Positions 1-12,929 of a stretch of DNA of 64,000 nt are shown in pieces. The notes under the pieces are model-generated. The model was not told the origin of the DNA and made no database searches. It worked only from the letters and a program-made list of their open reading frames with translations. The position numbers and the translations under genes are program-made. Origin of the DNA: Diplocarpon mali (lineage: Eukaryota; Ascomycota; Leotiomycetes; Helotiales; Drepanopezizaceae); contig JAENRP010000001.1 in NCBI GenBank assembly GCA_024741835.1, forward strand, positions 434,001-498,000, given 5' to 3'. Position 1 is the first letter of the stretch, and every line of letters begins with the position of its first letter.

Positions 1-2900
1 CCTTATAGGAATAAATGGTTTTTAGTTGCTAAGAAAGAGAAGGGAACTTATAGATTAATAATAGTAGTAGTAGAGATGAACCGAGTAATTGTTAAGGACG
101 CTAACGTTCCTCCGAATATAGATGAGTTCTTAAATGAATTTATAAGATTAACTTATAGCTCTCTTATTAACTTCTTCTTTAGATATAACTAATTTATTCT
201 TAATATTAAATCAAGAGATATAATAGTAATTCAAACCCCTCTTAGGCTACTTCAAATGATAAGATTACCTTAAAGGGCTATAAATTCGATCACTTAATTT
301 ATTTAAGTAATCTATAAGATACTAGTAGATTGTATACCTAATATTACGCTCCTTTATATAGACGATATAAGAGTAAAAGGATTAAGATCATTCTATAACT
401 ATAAAGAAGTTCTTCTTAGTATACGACGATTTATAATAGAATACATTTAGAACCTAGATTAAGTGCTTATATAATTCGAAAGGGTAGGAGTAATAATTGG
501 TCCGAAGTTATAATACTATCTTCTATCGATAGAAATTATTGGTTTTATTACTAATTCTAATAGCCGAAGTCCTTAGAAGGCTAAAGTACTTAAAATCGAC
601 AAATGGAAGAGGTATAACAATATAGCAAAAGCTTACGCGTTTATTAGCATTATAGTATACTATCGCATTTAGATTAAGGATTTCGCTAAAAAGGCAGTAC
701 CTATTTATACTTTATTTTAAAAAGGGGCTGAGTTTTAATAGGAGGAACCTTAAATAAAGGCTATAAAATAACTGAAGCAAGCGTTGCTTAAAGCGCTATA
801 TCTGATTAAAATAGACTATAGAGCTAATGCTAGGCTAATTATACTAATAGTTGACGCAAGCTTAATTAGATAAGGTGCTATCCTTTAATAAGCTGATAGC
901 TAATAGAAAAGACATTTAGCTTACTTTAAAAGTGGTCTTTAGAATCTAGCAGAGATAAAGTATAATACTATTAAATAGGAATGCAAAGGCGCTTTAAAGG
1001 TAATGAAAAAGATAAGAAGCGACCTTTATAATACTTACTTTATCTTTAAAACTAATATTAAAGTGCTGGTAGAATAATTGAATAGAGCTGTAAGCGACCT
1101 ACTAAGAGCCTTGCTAATAAAATGGATTGCTTAAATAAGACTAATAGACTTTGAAGTCAAATACATTTTAAGGATGAAAAATACTACTACCAATGGCCTT
1201 TTAAAAAGAACTCATCCTTACCCTTTTAATTTAATTAAAGAAGATAAAATAGATATTAATAAGTAGGTAGAGAATAAAGTTGGTTATCTATCGATATATC
1301 GCCTTAAAAGGACTCGACTCGCGAGCCTAGCCTGCGAGTTAAATAAGAGAATTTTATCACTTGACTATTTAAGTAACTTTAAAGAAATTGCGAAATTTTT
1401 AATTATACTTAAACAACTAAAGATAGTTACTTTTAAAGATTTTTAGAAATTTAAAGCTAAAGCTTTGATTTATTTAATATAAGAAAGACGATTATTTAAA
1501 AGGAGCGATAATTTATTCCTTATATAACTCTGCTTAGATAATAAAAAACTAAAGGCTAAGGCTATTTAAGATGTTTATAAGGAAACTAGCTACTAAGGAG
1601 CTAAGTCCACCTACTACCGACTCTTAAGGAAATTCTTTTAAAAGGGTTCTTTTAAAGATTGCAAAGCCTTTATAAAAAGTTGCGTCCCTTATTAGAAACG
1701 AAAACCTGGTTGTAAAGAAAATCCTCTATTCTTAACCTAGCTATTAGGCCTTTTTTATAAAGTCAGTTTTAATATTATATAAGTACTAATAATCGAAAAT
1801 AGGATTATATATTTTATTTTAATAAAGGAAGACCTATTAGGATAGCTTAAAGGATAACCTTTAAGATCTGCTAACTTTAAATCTATTGTAAAGTTCCTTT
1901 AAGAAGACGTAGTCTATTGCTATAGACTTTTTAGTAAATTAACTATTAATAAAGGCTTTGAAAATAAAGGAGTAGTTAAAGCTTTTTTGCGAAAATATAG
2001 TATTAAATGGGTTTAAATCTTAGCGTATAATTTAAAAGCTAATAGAGTAATAAAGCAAGGATATTGCAACATTTTTAATAGGCTATCTAAAGTTACTTAT
2101 AGAGGATTTAAAAATTAGATAAAACACTTTTATAGAATACTCTTTGCTTATTAAACGATAATCTATAAACCAATTGAAGTTATACTATTTTTCCTTATCT
2201 ATAGTAGAGAGGCATAGCTCCCTTTTAAATCCTAATAGCCTATTTGGAGATTGTTCAACTATAGTTAAATTCAGAACCGTTCCGATTTACTAGTAATAAG
2301 ATGCTAATAACTTAAGCTTTAAGATATAGATATAAAGGAAATTATTTTGCAAAAGAAATGATATAAGGAAAAAGCTAAAGAAGTATAGGCTACTTTTAAA
2401 GTATTTAAAACGCACCCTATTTAAAAAGATAATCTCGTCTTAGTCTATAACGTTATAAGAAGTATTAATATATTAGTAGATACTAAACTTGACTATTAAT
2501 AGCTTAATCTATTTAAGGTTAAGTCTAAGTAGAAAGAAAAGGGATACTATTCTCTTTAGGAACTTAATAGAGTTAATATTAAAGGAACCTTTATAGTTAA
2601 CCGATTAAAGCGCTTTTATTAATGCGATTAGACCTTATTCCCTTTAAAAGACAAATTAGAAATTGATATAACCTTTGAATCTTCTATAAGAACCGACGGC
2701 GATATAAGCAATTTTAAACCCTTAAATAAAGATTAAGATTTTTCCAACTTAACTTATAAGCCGGTCTTACGAGTAAAGAATATTAAAATACTTAACTAAT
2801 TGCAACCTTAAGTTATTATTCTTAAAATATCTAAAGAACGCAGATAGGAATACTAAACGATTTCCTAGCCTATTAATTATCCTACCTTCCTTTAATCCTT
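1..2900 (+). mobile_element. RIP-degraded Ty3/Gypsy retrotransposon, pol 3' portion (RT, RNase H, integrase), cut by the window start
   Basis: Read on the plus strand with TAA/TAG taken as mutated Gln codons, this stretch follows a Gypsy polyprotein in order. The reverse transcriptase includes KWFLVAKKEKG near base 15 and the active-site Tyr-Ile-Asp-Asp at 355-366. An RNase H region with a VDAS motif lies at about 840-1170. An integrase zinc-binding region at about 1560-1720 is followed by the integrase core at about 1730-2200. Key residues are hit by transitions: the zinc-finger His is Tyr, the last Cys of the finger is Tyr, and the second catalytic Asp region reads INKGFENKG, where VDGGPENK-like is expected. 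Stops occur almost only where Gln is expected, the CpA-to-TpA signature of RIP. The element cannot be active. The 5' part lies outside the window, and no paired LTR could be recognised. The strand and family are clear; the exact 3' end is a guess. Confidence 0.88.
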
Positions 2901-3189
2901 ATTTTTACATTTTCGGCAAGGTCGCCTCCTTTATTATTTAAGATATGGATCTTTTAGGATTACCTTAAATTCTTACTTGCTCTAACTTATTTTACATTTT
3001 TAATATTAGCCTTTAATTATAGTATTCCTATTACTTTCCTTAAATAATAAATAAAAAGTCTAATTTCCTTAATATATATATAGTAAACCTATTGTAACTT
3101 ATATGCCCTTTTAATTCTTATATCCTATTAAACTCTCTTATTTATACTCCCTATCTTTTATAAGTAATATACCTTTAAAGAACTTATAA
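2901..3189. other. AT-rich spacer between degraded elements
   Basis: Very AT-rich and pyrimidine-biased, with no reading frame that continues either neighbour. It could be the RIP-mutated LTR or untranslated tail of the upstream Gypsy remnant, but I found no matching second LTR to prove it. Confidence 0.4.
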
Positions 3190-6100
3190 ATGGTTTTATC
3201 TATTACAATAAGGGATAAATAAGCATTAGTTATAAACTTCTTTTAAGATAGCAGAGCTATTGCATTATTAAAGAGCTTTAAATTAACCTACGCAGCCTTA
3301 GGAGATATAGAGTAATAAAAACTCCTTTTAGCTTACGCAAATACCATTAATAACCTTTTAACTTAAGTGGCCTTTGGAATTCTCTAATTTGATAATTTCT
3401 TAATTAAAGAATTGAGATTAAAAGGAATCTTTAAAGAGGAATTCTTAGCTAACGCAGATTAATATATAACCTTGGCTAACACTTTTAGAATAGACTAAGA
3501 TAAAAGGGAAGAATCTATTTAATAATTGGATAATTTAGCTACTAATAAAAGAGGACTCCTATTTTGTTCGCGCTTTTTAATAAATATTAATTCTAATAAT
3601 AGAAGGCAAGTATTATCAAAAATTCTTAAGGAAAATACTCTTATAGCTAAAGCTATTTAGATTCTCAATTTCTTTATTATTTAAAAAGGAGTAGTAAAAT
3701 TCTAAGGCAATCGAATTTGCAGTCGCAGATTTATAGGCTTATCTAATGCAGTACTTATAGCAGCTGATAGGACTATAAAAAGATCAAATTAAACTATAGA
3801 TATTACCCTACCTAATAGCACTATTATTAATATACTAGGGCTTTGCGCTTTTGCTTATAGTTTGCTTATTTTAAAAGAGAACTAGACTCTTATACTAGGA
3901 TTTGGATAAGATTTCTTTAATAATAAAGAAAGGAATTGGTTATTTATAGTTAAGCCTACTTTGAAATTCGCTTTTTAATTTAAAGATATAATAAGTGCTA
4001 AACTATATGATTTGACTTATAGTTTTAGACTAGGAGTTAGAAATAAGAATTTTAAAATTAGACCTAACCTACCTCTTATTAAAATGATTTTAAAAACCGC
4101 TATTAAATAAACTGCCTAAACGCTTAGCGCAGCCTCTTTAGAATTTTTAAAATCTGCAAAGGACTCTCCTTTAATTAAACGACCTATTTTAACTTAACCT
4201 TTAAGAAGGATAGATCGTTTAATAGCTACCTTAGCTAATTTATAATTTAAAACCAAAGGATTGCACGCTTACTTAGACTCCTTCTTTAATAACTTAAAGG
4301 AGCTAGTTCTTAACTTCTTTATATTTATATACAACTATTTTAAAAATAATAATATAAGGGAAGACCTTATTCCTACTACTTTAGAGATAACTAAGAGAGC
4401 TATTAGATAGATTCAATAGCTTATCTTAAATAAGTTCGCCCTTACAGATATTATTTAATTCTTTAATAATTATAGAAGTTAAGAACTTAGTCTCTCGGAT
4501 GCTAAGCGAGACTATTTTATCTTATAAGAAAGAGAATGTAAAAAGGAATCTATTAATTAGGATATTTATAATTATAACAATATGCCTTAATCGGTTATTC
4601 TTAACCTTAAGCTTAAAGAATAATATAATATTTAAGTATCCTTTATAATAAAGACTCGCTTTTGATAGTATCTTCCTAGCGTAGGAATCGAAGGGAGAAG
4701 ACTTTGCGACCTTTATATTCGCTCTCTTTTAGTTTACTATAATCTTAATTATAAAGGATTTGATATTAATAAAACTATTAAATACCTTAAACTTCTTTAT
4801 ATAGTAGAAGATATCGATCTTTTTTTAATTTACTTTAATAATTAGTTCTTTATCTCTTTAAGAATATGTAAATCTAACCTATTAATAATAGAGGTATCTT
4901 TAGGTACTATAAAATTCAAGGCTGATCTTAAAGCCTTAAAGGTATTAGAGCCGATTAAATAGAATAATTCTTTCTTTTCAATATTATTAAGTAATAAATA
5001 ATAAGAGGAAATAGAGGAAGAAGGGTCAATTGTGATACCTGAACCCTTCGGATGCCGCTTCTTAACCGATAATTTTACTATTAATAATAGTACTTTTATA
5101 AATATATTCCTTTCTATTATAAGATAAGAAGTAAAGATGTACCTTTATCACTTCTACCTTATAGATAATGCGACCTTTATACCTTTTTATTTTCTTTATA
5201 ATATAATGTTCAGTCTTATTTAATAAGTCCTTTAAATGCATTATAAACTCTACCTCTTAGCTATAATAGTGAAAAGTAGAGGAGCCTATTAGCTTACGGC
5301 CTACTTTAAACCTCTTTAATTGATTGGCCTTAGTCTTTATAATTAAATCGTTTTAATAAAAAGGGATGCAAGTGCTATTAATAAAGAAATTCTGATTTTT
5401 ACTTACGGTTTTAGCCCGCAAGTCAATTTTATTAAAAAGCAAGTCTTAGATTATTAGATCCTACCGATTAGATAAGGGCTATCTTTTAATAGGTAGGTTG
5501 GCTTTTAGTCGAATATGAAACTCACTCTATCTATAAAGAAGATAAGTCGATAGACTTCCTAGGTACTTAGTTCAAAATCTTAGCTAGCTTATATAATTGT
5601 AAAAATTAAGTAAAAAGAGATCTTACGACCTATTACTAATAATAGTAATCCTATTATAGTGATAACGAAATAAGGGCACCTTTTTAAAATACGCTTAGAT
5701 AAACTTTATAAAATTAGTAGCTTTATAGCCTTTTATAATAACTATATAGCTATTTGCAATAAGAATACTTTAGAAAATAAGACTCGAATCTCCGATCTTA
5801 TCTTTTCAATCTTTGCTCTAAAGTAACCTCTAGTGCTTTAATAGATTAATATAAGTAGAACTACTGCACCTTTTAAGGCAGCTTTTTATCTTAAGAACTA
5901 TAGCAGCCTTTTTAAAGCTATTATTAGTCGGCGCTCTTAAATAGATCCTTTTATTATAATCAAAGTATAGGAGTTATTCCTTTTTAATAAGGACAAATTG
6001 AAAATCCACTTTATAAAATATAATCAAAAACTCTTTAATACCCTTATTAAGGCCTAGACGAATGTTATAAATACTAAGTCGCTTCTTTATAGACTTAAGT

Positions 6101-6530
6101 CTTAGGGATAATGCAATAAAGTAAATGCTATCCGAGAGCTTAATATACTAATTGATAAAGGCCTTATTATAAGAAAATTCGGAAAAGAAACAAACTAAGA
6201 CGCTAGTATAGTATTAGACCCTGATTTGGGAACTAATCCCTTATTTTTACCCTTAAGCTTAGAAACGCCAAGACTGACTTGCGAGCCTGGCCTGCGAGTA
6301 AGGTTGGACTCGGCTAGCTTTAGCCTATAAGATAGTTCGGATGAACTTCGGCTACCAAACCTAGGGGTATAAATAGAGGTTCCTTTAGTAAAGACACCTA
6401 AATTAGAGAAATCGCCGAGAGGTAAGAACCAACGCAAGAGAAGAAGACTCCAAAGTGACAACAGAACTAATAATTGAATCGAGCAATCTAGAGAATCTAG
6501 CCTATTATAGTTAGAAAAGACCATTTGGAG
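3190..6530 (+). mobile_element. Unidentified long-ORF repeat family, copy 1 (RIP-degraded)
   Basis: One plus-strand frame stays coherent for about 3 kb once TAA/TAG are read as former Gln codons, giving a protein of the order of 1,000 residues. I do not recognise a reverse transcriptase, transposase, helicase or integrase motif in it. It is homologous to the stretch at 7082-10491: the block at 5191-5330 (FLYNIMFSLI followed by MHYKLYL and AYFKPL) matches 9140-9278 in that copy, at both DNA and protein level. The C-terminal part is basic and Arg-rich (KNQRKRRRLQS), suggesting a nucleic-acid-binding or nuclear protein. Repetition plus RIP argues for a mobile or multicopy gene family. Ends are approximate, and any function would be a guess. 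Confidence 0.55.
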
Positions 6531-7081
6531 AACTTACGAATTCGAGTTGAATCTTTTTTAGGGATTATCTACTTTCTATATACTAGCACTTCTTTATTCT
6601 CTATTTATTATTCTATTCTATATATATTCTTTACTTTACTTCATTCTTTATATAATCTATCCTTTGATTATTTCCTTTATATGCAACTTTCTAATGCTTA
6701 CCTTTGAAATGTTATCCTTACCTTTGATAATTATCATTTACCAATTATAGGTCCTTGTATGCGTCATACCCTACTTTTGTTCCTACTTCTAAGCTCATTA
6801 TGCCTACTTTTCCTTTGTATACTAGCGCGATTTCAAATTTTATAAATAAGCCTCTCCTCGCACTACGATTTTACTTTTTTTACTTTTTCTATAACCCTAC
6901 TAGACTTATAATACTAGCACTACTACTATTGTCTTTTGTTATTAATCTTTTTTAGTATAAGCCTTCTGTATTGTTAATCTTTCTTAAATAATCATCTCTT
7001 TATTTAGAACTACCCCCTCTTATTAAATAATTCATTATAGCACTACTAAGCTTAAGCAAGAAAGCCATACCTAAGAAGAAT
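6531..7081. other. AT-rich spacer between the two family copies
   Basis: Strongly T/C-biased sequence on the plus strand with only short open frames (60-66 codons at 6525-6707 and 6755-6955) rich in Phe, Leu and Tyr. These look like composition artefacts, not genes. The stretch may include the 3' end of copy 1 and the 5' end of copy 2. Confidence 0.4.
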
Positions 7082-10000
7082 ATGTCAGTTATGGCTTTGG
7101 GTAGCAAACCTTTGAATATTACTAATAATAAACTAATATTAAAGGGTAACTTTTTATAAGACGGAAAAGCTTTAAGATCATTAGAAGATATGGTAAATAC
7201 CTATAGAATATTAGGTGAAATAGAATAGTAAGTATTCTTGAACTTATCTATAGAAGTATTAAACTATAGAATTTCTACTATAGAAGAAGGATTTTTGGGC
7301 TTTGATGATTTTCTTAAGAATAAGCTTAAGATAAAAGGGATCGATTGTGAAAAATTTTTATAGGAATATTAGAGGTATGCTAATTTAGTAGATTTGTTTT
7401 AGAAAAATTGAGATAAGAAGAATAAGTATATGAAAAGATTATTGCAGTTTATAAGTAGTACCTATAGTATACTTTTCCAGACCTACTTTATAACTGATAT
7501 TACTACTAATAACGCCCTGCAAGGGCTTGGCAAAATCTTTGAGATATACTAACCTATAGTAAAGGCCATATAAGTGTTGAATCATTTTACTATTTAAGAA
7601 GGTATGAAAAAGCTATAGGGAAATAGCATTAAAGGTAGAAAATTTGTTGGGTTCTTAAGCACTATTATGCACTCTACTATTTAGACTATAAAAGATGAAC
7701 CCTTATAATATAATAATTTTGCACTTCTTGACTAAACTGTTTTAAATACCCTCGGCCTATAATAGTTATAATATAGTCTACTTATTGCAAAAGAAAAGAT
7801 GATCTATCTCGCTAAGTATATTATAAACTATTTTAATAATAAAATGGAGAGATGGGAATTTGTGGTTTCTACTGCTTAGAAAATGCTACTACTCCTAGCA
7901 GAACTAACTGACGAAGAAAATTTGACTCGTAGGCCTAGCCTATAAGTAGAATTAGCATATGATAAAGAAGTCCTTGAATATAAGGTACCTATAATACTAG
8001 AAATACAAACTGCTAACTATTATAACCTTGAATTATTAGACTTAGATGAGTTTGAATCACTATCCTTAGAAATGCCTAAAATACTTCGAATACTAATGGC
8101 AAATAAATTGAGTCGCGGGCCCGGTCTATAGGTTAGCGCATATAATATTATAAACTTAGAAGAAGATTTGTTAGATAAAGAAAGGAGCACTATTACTAAC
8201 GTTTTAGAAATTTTTAATAATATTAAGAAGGATATCGCGGATATTATATAATCTTTCCTTAAGGACTTATAAAAGTTTGTTCTGAAATTCTATAAGTCTA
8301 TAATAAAGCGTTTAAAGAAGGAAAACCGGGGAGAAGTTTTATTAGTATAAGAAGTAATAGTAAGAGCTATTAAATAGATTATAAAGCTATAATAAGATAA
8401 GTTTTTAATAGATAATATTATACAGTTTTTTATCGACTATAAGAAGTTGAAAGGTAATTACTATATTCTTAAAGAAAAGATAGAGGATAGCACGACAATT
8501 ATTTCCATAGAATGCTATAGAGTCCCCCTTAATATTAAGATAATACTATAGTATAATAATAGATTTAAGATTATAGTAACGCTAAAGATAAAGATATAAT
8601 TAAGCAGATTTATAATAGGAATATTCAAAGACTTCAGTCTTGAAAATTTTTATACTCTTTATAAACGACAATATATATAATACTATAGATTGGTAATATC
8701 GTCTCTAACTAACGAATAAGTCTCTTTTAATATATATAAATTCTATATTGCACCTAACCCGACTTTGTTCTTATTGCATTTTAGAAATCATGCAATTATG
8801 GCTAGTAATAGTAGAATAGCCAATTAGATTAAGAAAGATATGTTATTAGGTTTTGCGAAATTTAAGGTAATACCTAAGGCTTTAAAATTGTTTTATAATA
8901 TCTCCTAAACCTTCGCTTAATATAAGTCTATATTAACCTTAGACGATTTTATATCACTCTATAGCAAAGGTTTTTTAAATATGCCTAAACTATTTAATTG
9001 CGCATTCTTAAGCGCAGTGCGCATATAAGGCCATAGTATTCGTAGGAAGAGTTCATTTATGACTTTAGCATAGGAAGAGGTAATAATATATAGATATTAT
9101 TTCTGCCCTTTAAATAAGAAATCATCGCCCCCTTTCGCCTTTCTTTATAATATAATGTATAGTCTAATACAATAGACTTTGCAAATGTATTATAGATTGT
9201 ATTTAAGAGTACTATTGACTTGCTATAATTCTTTATATAAGCTAATGGCCTACTTTAAATTAGTATAGTTTGTAGGAATTGACTATTATATAATAGTAGT
9301 ATTAACTAAGATTGACGCTAATATGAGATTTATTAGATTGACTCCTAAGCTAGGCTCGCGGGTTGCTATACCTGATAATAGAACCCTTAACTACTATATG
9401 ATTCCAGCTGCTAAACGATTAATAGGGCAATTTGCTATATGGTAAAAGTCTTATAAGTCATTTGCTCTTATACCTTACTATCCTAAAAACGCGCAGTGGA
9501 TTTCCTTAAACCTAGTATAAAAGGCAGTATAATAGAAAGAATTAAATACTAAAGAAAAGACTCTTTAGACGAGTATATCTCTAATAAAACTACGCCTTTT
9601 TCTATATTTATAAGATAAGGAACATTTATTGACCTTAAGTTGAATTAGGAACTAAGTAAGGGAGGGTTCTTAACAATTAGTAATAATTATACTAAAGTTG
9701 TTAGGAACGAAGCTCTTAAGAATAGAATAGACCTAAATGATTTCTTAATTAATGCTATTAATATAAAGCGACTTAGAATGGTCAGATAGAGTATTATAAG
9801 AGAATTATCTGCTAAATTTCAAGTAATGCTTTATATAACAAAAGGTAGCCTATTATTAGATGCTCTTATAGGAAGACGACTATAGAATGATCTATTAATA
9901 GTAATGATTATAAAGGATTTGTTTGCAAAAGATATATCTTAGCTAATAATATATTTGAAGAAGTATAAATAAGAACTTTTTAAAGATTTTGCTAGTACTT

Positions 10001-10491
10001 AAAAGCTAATTTAATAACTAAAGCTATAGTTGTATAGTAATAAGTCTTAGATAAAGACTAAAGATATAGATAATAATATTAAAGCTAATAATATAATTGA
10101 TAAGACGATTCTATTTAAGAAGTATAGCGCTAAGAAACCTTATATAAAGACACCTGATATAACTCCTAAGCCCGGCTTGCAACTTGATTTAGCAAAGGGT
10201 AAGGCTAAGGAAATAGTATTTGTAGAATCTCCTGCCTCTCCTTCCTCTATTACCGACAATTCCTCTAATAATAATAATAACAATAACGCTACTATATAAG
10301 TCTTTCTTCCTATTAGTAGAAGCTACTAAAGCATATTAGCATTTGCCTAAACTACTAAGGCCTTTGCAATACTAAGACCTATCTTATCGGACACTAATAG
10401 CGATACTATAAGAAGAAGTAGTCGTTCTATAAAGAGACTATTATTTGGCGATAGTTCTCCTTATCCCTTAAAGAGAACTAAGGAAAACTGA
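7082..10491 (+). mobile_element. Unidentified long-ORF repeat family, copy 2 (RIP-degraded)
   Basis: A long plus-strand frame begins at an ATG (MSVMALGSKPLN) and ends in TGA at 10489-10491 after a basic tail (RRSSRSIKRLLF...LKRTKEN). Internal stops are mostly TAA/TAG at likely Gln positions. The total length is not a multiple of three, so at least one indel or intron is present. The part at about 8780-9540 is best preserved, with recognisable stretches such as FRNHAIMASN, NMPKLFN, FLYNIMYSLI, LTCYNSLYKLMAYFK and PDNRTLNYYMIPAAK. It shares the FLYNIM block with copy 1. I could not assign a domain: there is no RT YxDD, no DDE triad with sensible spacing and no helicase Walker motifs. It is either an undescribed autonomous element or a multicopy gene mutated by RIP. 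Confidence 0.55.
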
Positions 10492-11239
10492 CACTTAGGT
10501 TGGTTCTATTTTAATTGTTTTTACGATTCTATAGCCTATTTGTTTATTTTGCTAGTTTCGTTTTCTAACTCCTAGGCCTAGCCTATAGGTGAAAAGCGTA
10601 TAAAAAAAAAAATAAAAAAAAAAAAAAAAAACTCTTCTTTTTTTTCTTTTACTTTTAATAATAATATAGCCTTAGTTTAAGCTTTTTAATATATTAGTTT
10701 TCTCGCACTTAGGATTTACTAATAATTGATATGCTATTGCCTTGACCTATATTATTTTATATTCTTTACTAATAGTAGTAAGGGCTACTACTTTTGTTAT
10801 TTAGGATATATATAAAGACCTAAGAGGGATAGGTCTTATAATATATATTATATAATCGGCGTAGGATAATAGGAGGATAAAAGGGCCATCTTTTATATAT
10901 AGAAACAGTGCGTGTCGCCATAGTACTAAATATACCTTATACTTAGGACTTATTCCTAACATCTTGTCTAAGAGAGCCTGCTTATGGTGCTTCCTCCTCT
11001 TGTTTTTAGGTCTTCCCTTAGGCCTATTCTTGTGTTGTCTCCCCTCAGTTTTATACTATTAAATAATGCCCTTAAGAACGAAGGTTATTATTAAACGCGC
11101 TAGCGATAATAGTAGATACCCTTATAATAATTTAACCTTAATAAAGACTAGGAATAAAGCGCTAGACGCTAATGCACTTATTTAAAACGTATAATAAAGA
11201 CCACTCTCCTTTTAAACTATTCTTATGATTCACCGCCTT
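10492..11239. other. AT-rich non-coding stretch with an A/T homopolymer tract
   Basis: No frame continues from copy 2. At about 10596-10660 there is an almost pure run of A followed by a T-rich tract, which could be the remains of a poly(A) tail of an inserted retroelement or simple slippage. The rest is AT-rich with scattered TA dinucleotides typical of RIP, and no gene is visible. Confidence 0.4.
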
Positions 11240-12900
11240 ACTACTCGCTGTTCTTTATTATTCTATTCCTTTATTCTTAATTCTATACTAGTACTTTTGC
11301 CTAGATCTATTTCCTTATAAATACTTCTCCTTCCTACTACCTTTGCTTTGCTTTTATAAATTAATCAACTCGCTCTTTTAACCTACTACCCTACTGCTAT
11401 ATATTATATTATTAAACTGAACTACTTAGCCAACTATTACTATAAGCGAACTAATAAATAACCCCCTTCCTTTTAATAATAAGATTACTACGCTTGCTAT
11501 TGCGCCTACTGACTCCTTTAATATATAAGACGATTCTATAATCGGTATTAATAACGCTATAGCCTTTTTAATAGAGGAGGACCCTATATAGGCTGCCCTC
11601 GCCTAATAGCTGATGGACAACTAACCTACGACGCTAACTAGGCTAGTTAGAAATACCTCTTCCCCTTTAGCTATAAGTGATATAAGTAGCAAATCCGAGA
11701 GCGATAAAGATAATAAACCTACGGCCTTGCTATTATCGACGCCCCTCTTATTTATAGACGAAGATAATAAACCTACTGCCTTGCCAACGCTGACCCTAAC
11801 CCCTTTCCCATTTAGAAATAGTGCTACCCTTAATAAGAAGGTCCCTCTTAACTAGCTTTGCAATAAGTTAGAAAATAAGAATAATAAAGATAACCGACCT
11901 ACGCTTATTAAGATAAAGAGGGATAGTATGCTAATAAAGAGGAAAGACGGCGCAATAATTAGAGAGTTATAACTTAGTAAGTTAAGACTCTTAAGGAATA
12001 ACCTTTAAAGATAGCTATACTAAAATATCTTTAATTAAGGTAAGATATAGGTTAATCTAAGGCCTATTAGATTTAGAGCCTTTAAATAGCGCATTTGAAA
12101 GATAGTTATTAAAGCTGCGCAAAGCGAGGAACGCCTGCCTACTAATATTAATAAAGTGGTTATAAAGATCGAGGCTAAAGGAGGAACTTTTATATAAGGT
12201 GGCTATATAGTCTTTGTTATACTATTTAAGGCAGTCGAGTTTAATCGCCTTTATAATAACCTTAACGAATAATCTCGCGAATTGAAAACCCTATAAGCTA
12301 AAGCAAAGGAGGACGCGTTAAAGCTTAAGATATTATAAGATAAGAATGATAAGCTATAATAGTAAGTTGCCACTTATACTATTATATAAAAGAGGAAGGC
12401 CACTCCTACTACTACTGCTAGCACTCTTGCCAAATAATAGAAGTTAAACTAAATAGATTGGCTAAAATAGATATGCGAAAACTAATAATAATAATACGAT
12501 CTTAAGGATCTATACAATAGAAAGCTTATTAGCGCGTTCGATAACTTAGACGAACTAGTTAAGACTGCTATTAAGACTATCTATACTAAAGGTGATCCGA
12601 TAAACGAAAAGATAAAGGGCTTTATTAATAGGGCTAAAAATAGGATTATATACGACTTTATCTAAGAATAGGTCGAGATAAGAGCACCTCGCTTCTTAAG
12701 AGAGAGGAGGTGATATTATAATACAATTATACTATAGTCGCGACAAAAGTATAAGAACTATTTAAGTAGAAATAAAGGCGAAACAGACTAATGCAATAGA
12801 TACGCCGCACCTTTATTATACCTTTCCTTTAATAGATAGAATATGACTTATTAGTAGAAATCGACTTCTAAGAGTCGTAGGCTAAGGAGAGCATATTAGG
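11240..12900 (+). mobile_element. Third RIP-degraded coding remnant, family not identified
   Basis: Plus-strand frames carry many TAA/TAG where Gln would fit, and Lys/Glu-rich stretches (for example around 12290-12360, KAKEDALKLKIL; and 12530-12660, AFDNLDELVKTAIK then EKIKGFINRAKNR) that look like a coiled-coil or Gag-like region. There is no diagnostic enzyme motif. Composition changes abruptly at about 12.9 kb to normal base content, so this is probably the edge of the RIP block. Whether this is the Gag part of a retroelement or something else cannot be decided from the sequence. Confidence 0.4.
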
Positions 12901-12929
12901 AGGAAGGCTTCCTACTTTATATATACTCC

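Larger units (their letters stand above)
1317..10590. repeat. Eight dispersed copies of a 23-bp GC-rich near-palindrome
   Basis: Copies lie at 1317-1339, 5401-5423, 6277-6299, 7925-7947, 8111-8133, 9341-9363, 10162-10184 and 10568-10590. Each is exactly 23 bp. The best-preserved copy (1317) has perfect 6-bp arms, ACTCGC and GCGAGT, around an 11-nt centre of the form GRGCCYRGCCT. Others differ mainly by C-to-T and G-to-A changes (for example ACTCCTAAG or CTATAGGT ends). They occur in the Gypsy remnant, in both copies of the unidentified family and just after copy 2, so they are not a conserved site of one protein. In most copies the surrounding frame reads Thr-(Arg/Pro)-x-Pro-x-Leu-x-Val. They stand out as islands of G and C in an AT-rich background. 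Confidence 0.8.

Noticed and set aside
6525..6955. Two Phe/Leu/Tyr-rich small open frames that look like membrane peptides
   Set aside because: They lie in T/C-rich RIP-mutated DNA, where such hydrophobic translations arise from base composition alone.
10596..10660. A/T homopolymer tract as the poly(A) tail of a LINE
   Set aside because: No LINE coding sequence precedes it and no target duplication is visible, so it is reported only as a homopolymer within an AT-rich region.
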